A stretch of DNA of 19,762 bases from Campylobacterota bacterium (lineage in GTDB: Bacteria > Campylobacterota > Campylobacteria > Campylobacterales > Sulfurovaceae): contig QMKU01000001.1 of the NCBI GenBank assembly GCA_003646525.1, positions 1 through 19,762 on the forward strand. Direction: 5' to 3'. Position numbers and translations under genes: made by a program. How positions within the stretch are numbered: position 1 is the first letter of the stretch; each line of letters opens with the position of its first letter. Below are positions 1 to 7,018 of this stretch, piece after piece. The notes beneath the pieces are model-generated. The model searched no databases. It worked only from the letters and a program-made list of their open reading frames with translations, and was not told where the DNA came from.

Positions 1-44
1 AATGTTGCTACATAAATCTCTGTAATCTCTGTTCTTCTTGGCAT
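1..44 (-). CDS. 5' end of a leftward gene; possible DUF4214-type type I secretion substrate (partial)
   Basis: Only the first 14 codons are inside the window, reading MPRRTEITEIYVAT. The ATG at 42-44 has a strong ribosome binding site (AAAGGAG, complement of 52-58) seven bases upstream, so this is very likely a real start. The motif of a short lead-in followed by I-x-x-I/L-Y-V-A-T is how DUF4214 domains begin; these domains often sit at the N-terminus of large RTX-like or S-layer-like proteins exported by type I systems. The gene is divergent from a type I secretion operon that starts at 326, which fits a cargo gene. That a gene starts here is well supported; the family is a guess from very few residues and the function is an inference from its neighbours. 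Confidence 0.6.
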   Translation of the reverse strand, partial: MPRRTEITEIYVAT

Positions 45-51
45 AATCAAT

Positions 52-58
52 CTCCTTT
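52..58 (-). promoter_or_regulatory. Ribosome binding site of the leftward partial gene
   Basis: The complement reads AAAGGAG, seven bases before the ATG at 42-44. This near-consensus site is the main evidence that the partial leftward frame is a gene. Confidence 0.7.
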
Positions 59-93
59 AAATTAGTAAAATGTTTTACATATTACATAATATA

Positions 94-104
94 AGTATAG
101 TATA
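94..104 (-). promoter_or_regulatory. Candidate -10 boxes for the leftward partial gene
   Basis: On the minus strand there are two overlapping TATACT hexamers (94-99 and 99-104) preceded by a T-rich stretch, giving a leader of about 40 bases. A 6-2-6 inverted repeat (ATATTA-CA-TAATAT, 79-92) lies just downstream, where a repressor could bind, but the region is so AT-rich that such palindromes also arise by chance. Confidence 0.4.
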
Positions 105-229
105 AAAAACTTTTATTTATTACTTATTATTTTCATTAATTTGAGAGTCTCAGATATTTGGGGATAAATTGTAACACCATAGCAAACAGTTAGTATAAGG
201 ATGTGAGATTAAGATTAAAGATAATTCGG

Positions 230-235
230 TATAAT
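230..235 (+). promoter_or_regulatory. Candidate -10 box of the type I secretion operon
   Basis: A perfect TATAAT, preceded by the tandem GATTAAGATTAA at 208-219, would start transcription near 242 and leave a leader of about 84 bases before the TTG start at 326. No convincing -35 box is visible, which is normal for this phylum. Confidence 0.5.
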
Positions 236-311
236 AGCAATCTATCTTCTAAATCAGAGAAATTATAATAATACTTAAATAATATTGCTAATATATGAGG
301 AAAGTAAAATT

Positions 312-317
312 AAAGGA
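312..317 (+). promoter_or_regulatory. Ribosome binding site that fixes the TTG start of sapD
   Basis: AAAGGA lies eight bases before the TTG at 326. The ATG at 318-320 is in another frame and stops after 17 codons, so it is not the start. Confidence 0.6.
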
Positions 318-325
318 ATGACAAC

Positions 326-2059
326 TTGCAAAAAACAACCACTAATCAAGAGAAATCTGATCTACAATTAGCATTGAGGGGTATGAAGAAGATATTTATC
401 TCATTGGGTATTTATAGCTTCTTTCTCAACATCTTGATGCTCTCTGCACCTTTTTATATGTTGGTAGTTTATGATACCGTTATGCCATCAAAAAATATGA
501 ACACTCTCTTTCTCGTAACTATCATTACTATTATGTTCTTTGTAGGGATGTGGATACTAGATTATGTTCGTGCTAAATTGATGATTTATGCCAGTAATAA
601 ACTTGATTTGATGATGAATGAGCGTCTCTTTAATGCCACATTTTCTTTGGCGGCGAAGTACCCAAACAAGGCAAATATCCAGCCTATAAGGGACTTTAGT
701 AGTATCAAAACATTTCTAGGAGGTCAAGGCATATTTGCTTTTTTTGACTTCCCATGGTTTCCGATCTATATTGCCATCATGTTTGCTTTTAGTCCTGTAT
801 TTGGTTTTTACGGTTTAGCAGCGACAGCCATCATCTTCCTGCTCACATGGCTCAATGGTAAGGCTACCAAGGAGGGTTTGGAAGAGTCCAATGAACAGTA
901 TCGTAGTGCAGTGGGCTTTTTTGAAAATAATGTCCGTAATGTAGAGGTCGTACATGCTATGGGTATGAAGGAGAATCTCCACAGGATATGGATGGAGAAG
1001 TACAACCGTTATCTTGTGACACATACCAAAGCTAGTACTACAGCCTCTTTCTATAGTAATGCATCCAAGTCATTTAGAATGTTGGCATCATCTATGATGT
1101 ATGGTGTGGGCGCTATGCTAGCTATCGCAGGGAGTATCTCTCCAGGTATGCTTATCGCTGGTGCTGTCCTCTTGGGTCGAGCACTACAGCCGATCAGTCA
1201 AATCGTAGGGGGGTGGAAAGGCTTTACAACGGCGAGAATTGCTTATGATAAACTCAATCAGCTTCTTCTGGAATTTCCTACTGAGGAGGAGAAACTCTCT
1301 CTGCCAGATCCTCAGGGTGTTATTCGATTTGAAAAAGTTGTCACCATACCGCCACTTGGAAAGATACCAGTACTAAGGGGGGTTGATCTTCAGATCAATC
1401 CTGGAGAGATAGTCGGTGTCATCGGACCGAGTGCAGCAGGAAAGTCATCTTTTGCCAGAACAGCTGTAGGAGTATGGCAACCCGTAAATGGTCATATTCG
1501 TATAGATGGTGCAGATATTCATCAGTATAATTCTGTAGAACTAGGCAAGCATATAGGATATTTGCCTCAAGACATTGAACTGTTTGAGGGAACAATAGCG
1601 CAGAATATTTCTAGATTTGAAGAGGATGCTTCTGATGAAAGTACCATAGAAGCAGCCAAACTTTCTGGAACCCATGAGTTGATCTTGAATCTTCCAGAAG
1701 GCTACGGCACGAGAGTTGGCGCAGGCGGAATGGCACTTTCGGGAGGTCAGAAGCAGCGTATCGGTTTAGCAAGAGCACTCTATGGGAATCCAAAAATAGT
1801 TGTACTTGATGAGCCCAACTCTAACTTGGATGACGCAGGAGAGTATGCGCTCTCTATGGCATTGAGGATCATGAAAGACAAAGGCACTACTGTTATTATC
1901 ATTACGCATAAGCAAAATATACTCACTCTCACAGACAAGCTGTTGGTACTGAAAGAAGGACTCGTAGTCTCTTATGACGAGAGAGACAAAGTGCTGAATG
2001 CACTATCAGGCAAAACAACAAAAAGCATAGAACAAAAGAAATCAAACAATGAAAAATAA
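326..2059 (+). CDS. sapD: Type I secretion ABC transporter, PrtD/SapD type
   Basis: Inner-membrane exporter subunit that uses ATP to drive unfolded proteins through a type I channel, working with the two proteins encoded next. The N-terminal half (about residues 20-300) is an exporter membrane domain with hydrophobic helices near 22-46, 60-80 and 135-180. The C-terminal half is the ATPase: Walker A GPSAAGKS (367-374), signature LSGGQKQR (near 471), Walker B VVLDEP (near 492) and the H-loop histidine in ITHK (near 529). There is no N-terminal C39 peptidase domain, which fits the PrtD class that exports proteins with an uncleaved C-terminal signal. The start is TTG, chosen for its ribosome binding site; 577 residues is usual for the family. 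It overlaps the next gene by 11 bases. The name sapD rests on the SapC homologue in the same operon; prtD would be the generic name. Confidence 0.93.
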   Translation: MQKTTTNQEKSDLQLALRGMKKIFISLGIYSFFLNILMLSAPFYMLVVYDTVMPSKNMNTLFLVTIITIMFFVGMWILDYVRAKLMIYASNKLDLMMNERLFNATFSLAAKYPNKANIQPIRDFSSIKTFLGGQGIFAFFDFPWFPIYIAIMFAFSPVFGFYGLAATAIIFLLTWLNGKATKEGLEESNEQYRSAVGFFENNVRNVEVVHAMGMKENLHRIWMEKYNRYLVTHTKASTTASFYSNASKSFRMLASSMMYGVGAMLAIAGSISPGMLIAGAVLLGRALQPISQIVGGWKGFTTARIAYDKLNQLLLEFPTEEEKLSLPDPQGVIRFEKVVTIPPLGKIPVLRGVDLQINPGEIVGVIGPSAAGKSSFARTAVGVWQPVNGHIRIDGADIHQYNSVELGKHIGYLPQDIELFEGTIAQNISRFEEDASDESTIEAAKLSGTHELILNLPEGYGTRVGAGGMALSGGQKQRIGLARALYGNPKIVVLDEPNSNLDDAGEYALSMALRIMKDKGTTVIIITHKQNILTLTDKLLVLKEGLVVSYDERDKVLNALSGKTTKSIEQKKSNNEK

Positions 2060-3410
2060 AAATACCGATATGACAACAATGGACAAGAAAAATAGAGCAG
2101 ATGATCATCATGAAGTATTGGAAAGAGCACATAGTTCATCACGAAGATTAGGTACGATAACCATACTTTTGCTTTTTGGGCTTTTTGGGATATGGAGTGT
2201 ATATGCCAACATTGCAATGACTGTCACTGCTCGGGGCAAAGTGATCACGACTTCATACAACAAGATAGTTACCCACCCAAAAGGTGGTATCATCAGAAAG
2301 TTTTATGTACTTGAAGGAGATACTGTCAAAAAAAATCAGAAGCTCCTAGAGCTTGATGATGCAGAATACAGGGCACAACTTGATTCAAGTATTAGCAATT
2401 ATGATACCAATACTCTCAATATCTGCAGACTAGATATACTTGCTCTATTCTCGGACTCATTTGATTGTAGTTCTTGTGAAAAAATGCTTTTTGACAAAAG
2501 CAACTTCAGCCAACTAGAGCAAGAGACACGAACATTGTTCACCTCTGATATCGATAGTATCAAATCAAAAATCTCTCTACTTAAGAGAAAAAACGATATA
2601 TATATATCACAAAACAATGGATTGAAACAACAGATAGAATCTAACAAAAGGCTCCTTGCTTCATATCAAAAAGAGTTAAAAAAATGGAAAAAACTTCTCA
2701 AAGAAGAAGCCGTCGATGAACTCAAATCTATCGATACTGAGCGTCGTATTGAGCAGACCAAGCAGCAGATTAGCTCATTGTTATCGAATATAGATGAAAA
2801 CTTAGCAACTGTCGAGGCAAATAAGCAGCAAATTATTCTAGAGAGAAACACATTTAAAAACAATGTGCTCAGGGAACGCAATAAACTTAAGCTAGATAAT
2901 GGGCAGATCAAAGGCAAAATTATATCTTTGAAAAATGCTTTGGAAAACTCTACGATCAAAGCCCCTAGCTCTGGTTTGGTAACTGATATGAAGCTCCATG
3001 CTGATGGTGAAGTTGTCTCCCCTCATAAGCCTATCATGACCATTGTGCCAGATAGTAAAGAGTTGATGATCGAAGCTTTTGTATTACTCACTGATGTCGA
3101 AAAGGTTTTCGTAGGGCAGAAAGTTGAAGTCTCTTTCGCCTCATTTGTCAGTCCTGCCGCTATTCCCATCTATGGAGAGATCACTTATCTCTCCGCTGAT
3201 GCGATCATACCCGAAGGGGCAAAAGAGTCTTTTTACAAGATTTTGGTCAAGATCACACCTGATGGTTTCAAGGCGATCAAAATAAATGAGTTTACTATTT
3301 TACCTGGTATGCCTGTCTCTCTCTTCATCCAAACAGGTGAGAGTACTCTGATGAAATACCTAATGAATCCAATTATTCAACTCAGCAAAGGGATATTTAA
3401 TGCTAACTAA
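2049..3410 (+). CDS. sapE: Type I secretion membrane fusion protein, HlyD/SapE family
   Basis: Periplasmic adaptor that links the ABC exporter to the outer-membrane channel. It has a short cytoplasmic N-terminus, one membrane helix (about residues 34-55), the first half of a lipoyl-like domain (GKVITTS to LLELDDAEY, 63-107), a long lysine- and glutamine-rich coiled coil (about 150-290), then the second lipoyl half starting at TIKAPSSGLV and a beta-barrel region ending near 430. This is the standard HlyD layout and length. Odd point: a periplasmic CSSC motif (C140, C143) plus C126, in the segment between lipoyl half and coiled coil. It overlaps sapD by 11 bases and sapF by 11 bases, so the three are very likely translationally coupled. 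Confidence 0.93.
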   Translation: MKNKNTDMTTMDKKNRADDHHEVLERAHSSSRRLGTITILLLFGLFGIWSVYANIAMTVTARGKVITTSYNKIVTHPKGGIIRKFYVLEGDTVKKNQKLLELDDAEYRAQLDSSISNYDTNTLNICRLDILALFSDSFDCSSCEKMLFDKSNFSQLEQETRTLFTSDIDSIKSKISLLKRKNDIYISQNNGLKQQIESNKRLLASYQKELKKWKKLLKEEAVDELKSIDTERRIEQTKQQISSLLSNIDENLATVEANKQQIILERNTFKNNVLRERNKLKLDNGQIKGKIISLKNALENSTIKAPSSGLVTDMKLHADGEVVSPHKPIMTIVPDSKELMIEAFVLLTDVEKVFVGQKVEVSFASFVSPAAIPIYGEITYLSADAIIPEGAKESFYKILVKITPDGFKAIKINEFTILPGMPVSLFIQTGESTLMKYLMNPIIQLSKGIFNAN

Positions 3411-4713
3411 GATTATTTTATTGACAGCAATCTCTGTTTCTATGCTAAATGCGGAAATAAATTTACTTGCGGCACTATGCCAAAAGGGCATTGAAAACAA
3501 TCCAAAAATAAAAAGTTTTGAACATAAAGCTTCTGCTAGTCATAGCTATTACGATCAAAGTGTGGATAGATATAAGCCTAGTCTCAATATATCTGGACAA
3601 TATGGTAATCAAAATTATCACTATGAATATCCAGAAACTAACATATATCATCATGGTAGAGCATACAATTACAATCTCACCTTCAAGCAATCGATTTATC
3701 GAGCACAATTGATCGAAGGTATCAAGGATGCCAAGGCAAGAGAGGGGCTTGCACTCATGCAGGAGAAAGATGAGATAGCTAAACTTGTCACAATGATTCT
3801 CCAAAATTCCATTAATTCTGTACGACAAAAAAAGATTATAGTCATTCTCGAAAAGAAGCTCTTCGTCCTAACTTCAGCTTATGAAAATATAAATAAAAAA
3901 TTTGAAATGCAACTCGCTTCAAGTATAGAAAAGTATCAAGCATTTGCCAAGATGCAAGAGAGTAAAAGTGATCTGATCAAAGCTAGACAAATTTATGAAT
4001 ACAATCTCTATAATCTTAGACTATTGACAAAATATAAAGATGTAGAAAAATATATCACTCCTGTCAATTTTAATATAGATGCGATGAGAAAAGTTTTTAA
4101 TAAATCTAAGTTTAGATCGGTACAAGAGAGTATCGGTAAAAATACACGCATAAAACTGGATGAACAGAGTGTTGAAATAGCAAGGATACAGATCGGACTT
4201 AGGAATAGCGAAAGATCTCCACAAATCGATGCAGTACTCAGCTATGGTGATGCTGGAGGAACTATTGATGCTGTCACTAGGCAGGATGAAACGCGGGCGA
4301 TGCTCACGCTTAATTTTCCTATTTTTCAGGGAGGATATGTGGATGACAGAGTCAAAGAGTCCAAATACCTCTATTATGCTGCTAAAGAAGAGGCTGAAGA
4401 TTCACGACTCAATATCAAAATTTCTCTGGAAAAAACACTTTCAAATATCAAGGGAGGGCTTGCTAGTGTCACAGCAGAAAGATCCGCTGTGGAAGCTTCC
4501 AAAAAATATTTTGAAGGTGCAAGCAAAAGTTATGTCAATGGTGTATCGAGTTTGACAGATGCTTATCTAGCTGAAGCAGAATATAGGGACAATCAATTGA
4601 GGCTTGTAAATACTGAGGCTGATATCTTCACTTCTCTTATAGAAGCCTATTACTATAGCGGTCAAACAGATTATAAATATATCCAAGAGTTACAAAGAAA
4701 ATATTTTAAATAA
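3400..4713 (+). CDS. sapF: Type I secretion outer-membrane protein, TolC/SapF family
   Basis: Outer-membrane channel of the export system. It begins with a signal peptide (about residues 1-18, cleavage near LNA/EIN) followed by two TolC-type repeats: the first has the NPKIKSFEHKASAS helix and the YKPSLNISGQYG strand, the second the SPQIDAVLSYGDAGG strand and the LNFPIFQGGYVDDRV motif. The paired helix-strand repeats, the F/P-I-F-Q-G-G motif and 437 residues are all typical of TolC-like type I proteins. It overlaps sapE by 11 bases and is followed 12 bases later by the SapC-family gene. With no other outer-membrane factor in view, it most likely serves this exporter only. Confidence 0.9.
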   Translation: MLTKIILLTAISVSMLNAEINLLAALCQKGIENNPKIKSFEHKASASHSYYDQSVDRYKPSLNISGQYGNQNYHYEYPETNIYHHGRAYNYNLTFKQSIYRAQLIEGIKDAKAREGLALMQEKDEIAKLVTMILQNSINSVRQKKIIVILEKKLFVLTSAYENINKKFEMQLASSIEKYQAFAKMQESKSDLIKARQIYEYNLYNLRLLTKYKDVEKYITPVNFNIDAMRKVFNKSKFRSVQESIGKNTRIKLDEQSVEIARIQIGLRNSERSPQIDAVLSYGDAGGTIDAVTRQDETRAMLTLNFPIFQGGYVDDRVKESKYLYYAAKEEAEDSRLNIKISLEKTLSNIKGGLASVTAERSAVEASKKYFEGASKSYVNGVSSLTDAYLAEAEYRDNQLRLVNTEADIFTSLIEAYYYSGQTDYKYIQELQRKYFK

Positions 4714-4725
4714 AAGGTTAATATA

Positions 4726-5406
4726 ATGTATAAAAATGTCAAAATTCTTCGAGCGAAAGAGCATGGATTTTATCGCTATACGCCACCGCAGGATTTCTAT
4801 TTTGCCAAAAATATCAATCTCATCCCTATAACCTTCAGTGAAGTAAAATCTCTTTGCTGTAGTTATCCAATCATTATCCTAGAGCAAAATGAGACTCCTA
4901 TGCTTATGCTTATGGTCGGCAGAGAAGAGAACAATGCTATAGATGACAAAGGGCAATGCTCTCTTGACTATCTTCCTGCTTTTTTGAGAAGATACCCTTT
5001 TACTCTCGTGGCTGATGATGAGAGTAGTGATAGCCTACAGATAGGTTTTGACTTGGAGAGTGGGTGTTTCACTTCTCCAGATGGTGTGACACTATTTGAT
5101 GCCGACGGTCAAGCTTCGGAGGCTCTCATCAATGCTAGAACACTGCTTGAAACATACCATCGTGAAACACAAGTGACTACCCATATTCTCAAACGCCTAA
5201 AAGAGCAAGATATCCTGCAACCTTCCCAATTTAACTTCAAAAAAGAGGGCGAAGAGGATCAGAAGCTTGCTGGATTTTATATTATTGACAAAAAGAAATT
5301 ACTTGAGATGGATGATGCATTACTTCTGGAAGCGGTAAAAAGTGGATGGATGGAGATGATAGAGTTACATCTACTCTCCCTAAAGAATCTTGATAAGATC
5401 GTATAG
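4726..5406 (+). CDS. sapC: SapC-family protein (S-layer export locus)
   Basis: A 226-residue soluble protein with no signal peptide. It carries the hallmark of the SapC family (PF07277): an aromatic YFA stretch near residue 25, a central hydrophobic strand (YPIIILEQ, 47-54) and the motif YLPAFLRRYPF (82-92). The family is named after the first gene of the Campylobacter fetus sapCDEF S-layer export operon; its biochemical role is not settled, and a cytoplasmic role in handling or preparing the exported protein is an inference. It follows sapF by 12 bases with an AAAGG ribosome binding site. Here it is the last gene of the operon, not the first as in C. fetus. Its last 27 bases overlap the convergent end of rfbD. 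Confidence 0.8.
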   Translation: MYKNVKILRAKEHGFYRYTPPQDFYFAKNINLIPITFSEVKSLCCSYPIIILEQNETPMLMLMVGREENNAIDDKGQCSLDYLPAFLRRYPFTLVADDESSDSLQIGFDLESGCFTSPDGVTLFDADGQASEALINARTLLETYHRETQVTTHILKRLKEQDILQPSQFNFKKEGEEDQKLAGFYIIDKKKLLEMDDALLLEAVKSGWMEMIELHLLSLKNLDKIV

Positions 5407-6273
5407 TGAATCTCTCCAGTGGGGGATTTCAAGTCTATATGCTTTTTTTATCTTTGTTTTATCAAGAACGCTGTAGTAAGGTCGTTTGGCAGGGGTAGGG
5501 TATTGTTCGGCACTGATGGGGTTGATTTTGCACTTGATGTTGGAGAGTTCAAATATAGCATGAGCAAAATCATACCAAGAGCAGATACCTTCATTGCTAA
5601 AATGATAGAGGGCTACTGATCCTGAGGGGTTGGATTTTATGAGTTCAGGTTTTTGCTCTAGGATTCTCAGTATCGCTTCTGCTAAGTCCCTAGCATAAGT
5701 TGGTGTACCTGTCTGTTCGCAAACAACAGAAATTTCTTTTTTACTTCTTCCTAATTTCAGCATTGTTTTGACAAAGTTGCTGCCAAAATTGCTGTAGAGC
5801 CATGATGTCCGTATGATGATCGCATGATTGGGAGCAATAAGGTCTATCTCCCTCTCTCCTGCAAGTTTTGATCTGCCATAGATCCCTTGTGGGGCTGCAG
5901 GGTCATCCTCTTTGTAGGGTCTATGTCCTCTACCGTCAAAAACATAATCTGTTGAGATATGTATGAGCCAAATATCCTTTTCTAATGAAAGTTCAGCCAA
6001 GTATTTGACCGCTTCTCTATTGATCTTGTCTGCCTGTTCTTGATTCTCTTCTGCCTTATCTACTAGAGTGTATGCGGCACAATTGATGATCGTATCAATG
6101 GCATGTATTGTAATAAACTCTCGAAGTGCTTCTTTGACTGTTATATCTAGGGAGTCTCTGTCTGCAAAGTAAAAGTTGGCAAGGGGAAAACGCTCTGCTT
6201 GTTCAAGAACAAGTTTCTGAAGTTCTCGTCCTAACTGTCCATTGGAGCCTGTAATTAGAATACTCTTACTCAT
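5380..6273 (-). CDS. rfbD: dTDP-4-dehydrorhamnose reductase
   Basis: Last step of dTDP-L-rhamnose synthesis: NAD(P)H-dependent reduction of dTDP-4-dehydro-L-rhamnose in the cytoplasm. With the start chosen here (297 residues) the Rossmann motif is GSNGQLG (9-15), the catalytic motif STDYVFDG (107-114) and the YGRSK dyad Y132/K136. An upstream in-frame ATG ending at 6306 would add 11 residues, but the ATG at 6271-6273 puts the protein start directly before ILITGSNGQLG, has GGAG upstream, and overlaps the rfbC stop in ATGAGTAA, the usual translational coupling. It converges on sapC with a 27-base overlap. rfbA and rfbB are not in the window. Confidence 0.93.
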   Translation of the reverse strand: MSKSILITGSNGQLGRELQKLVLEQAERFPLANFYFADRDSLDITVKEALREFITIHAIDTIINCAAYTLVDKAEENQEQADKINREAVKYLAELSLEKDIWLIHISTDYVFDGRGHRPYKEDDPAAPQGIYGRSKLAGEREIDLIAPNHAIIIRTSWLYSNFGSNFVKTMLKLGRSKKEISVVCEQTGTPTYARDLAEAILRILEQKPELIKSNPSGSVALYHFSNEGICSWYDFAHAIFELSNIKCKINPISAEQYPTPAKRPYYSVLDKTKIKKAYRLEIPHWRDSLYDLIKIL

Positions 6274-6838
6274 ATAGGTTTTCTCCATAGTGAAATAGAT
6301 CTGCATCGTTCAGGGCAGGCTGTCTGGTATCTTTGTCCGATAGTTGGAGTTCTGAATGGTCTATCTCCCAATCGACTCCGATAGTAGGATCATCAAAGGC
6401 AATCCCACGATCATATTCTGGTGAGTAGTAGTTGTCAACCTTGTAAGCAAAGATCGTATCATCCTCTAGCACGACAAAACCATGCGCAAAACCTCTAGGG
6501 ACAAAGAGTTGACGATGATTTGTTTCGCTTAATTCTACTGCAACATGTTCGCCAAAGGTTGGGCTCTCTTTTCTGATATCAACTGCTACATCCAAGACAC
6601 GCCCCTTGATGACGCGAACCAATTTCGTTTGCGCAAAAGGAGAAAGTTGATAATGTAGACCCCTGAGAACACCGCGCGAACTTTTCGACTCATTATCTTG
6701 GCAAAAGTCTACTGAATGACCGAGAAATTTTTCTAATTTGTCTTTTCTGAATGTTTCAATGAAATAACCTCTGTCGTCACCATGAACTTTTGGCTCGATG
6801 ATAATAAGATCTTCTATTCTAGTTTTTATAAATAGCAA
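6266..6838 (-). CDS. rfbC: dTDP-4-dehydrorhamnose 3,5-epimerase
   Basis: Third step of dTDP-L-rhamnose synthesis, a cupin-fold epimerase. Visible family motifs: IIEPKVHGDDRGYFIETF (13-30), RGVLRGLHYQ (55-64) with the catalytic base H62, VLDVAVDIRKESPTFG (81-96), and VPRGFAHGF (113-121). Y132 or Y138 would be the catalytic acid. At 190 residues it is full length. The start is TTG at 6836-6838: the encoded start MLFIKT lines up with the usual M-x-F-I-x-T beginning, and GGAA (complement of 6846-6849) sits seven bases upstream. An ATG at 6849-6851 is out of frame and stops after 10 codons. It runs straight into rfbD. Confidence 0.92.
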   Translation of the reverse strand: MLFIKTRIEDLIIIEPKVHGDDRGYFIETFRKDKLEKFLGHSVDFCQDNESKSSRGVLRGLHYQLSPFAQTKLVRVIKGRVLDVAVDIRKESPTFGEHVAVELSETNHRQLFVPRGFAHGFVVLEDDTIFAYKVDNYYSPEYDRGIAFDDPTIGVDWEIDHSELQLSDKDTRQPALNDADLFHYGENLYE

Positions 6839-6845
6839 TATTGAT

Positions 6846-6849
6846 TTCC
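6846..6849 (-). promoter_or_regulatory. Ribosome binding site for the TTG start of rfbC
   Basis: The complement reads GGAA, seven bases before TTG 6838. It supports the TTG start together with the family's N-terminal consensus. The site overlaps a short out-of-frame ATG that cannot encode the enzyme. Confidence 0.45.
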
Positions 6850-6877
6850 ATTTTAATTTTTTATCCTAAGTAGTTTT

Positions 6878-6886
6878 TGGTATAAT
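6878..6886 (+). promoter_or_regulatory. Extended -10 promoter, likely for the CE3-like lipoprotein gene
   Basis: TGGTATAAT is a perfect extended -10 (TGnTATAAT) after a run of T. Transcription would start near 6893 and leave a leader of about 125 bases before the GTG at 7019, long enough to hold post-transcriptional control. A loose 7-base inverted repeat (ACTTGTC 6914-6920 / GACAAGT 6970-6976) lies in that leader and may be chance. Confidence 0.5.
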
Positions 6887-7018
6887 CTGTCAAATTCTAA
6901 TGTTACTAGCTAAACTTGTCGTTATATTATCATAGAATAGTTTAAAATACAGATTGATTATCCGACAAAGACAAGTCGTAACAGTGAAAAATAACAGTTG
7001 TAGATTAGGAGGAGAAGT

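Noticed and set aside
318..371. ATG at 318 as start of the ABC transporter gene
   Set aside because: It is out of frame with the transporter and stops after 17 codons. The TTG at 326 has a well-placed ribosome binding site.
808..1024. Short leftward open frames inside sapD
   Set aside because: They lie opposite a clear ABC transporter membrane domain and have no recognisable product or ribosome binding site.
6849..6851. Minus-strand ATG as the start of rfbC
   Set aside because: It is out of frame and stops after 10 codons. The TTG start gives the family N-terminus.
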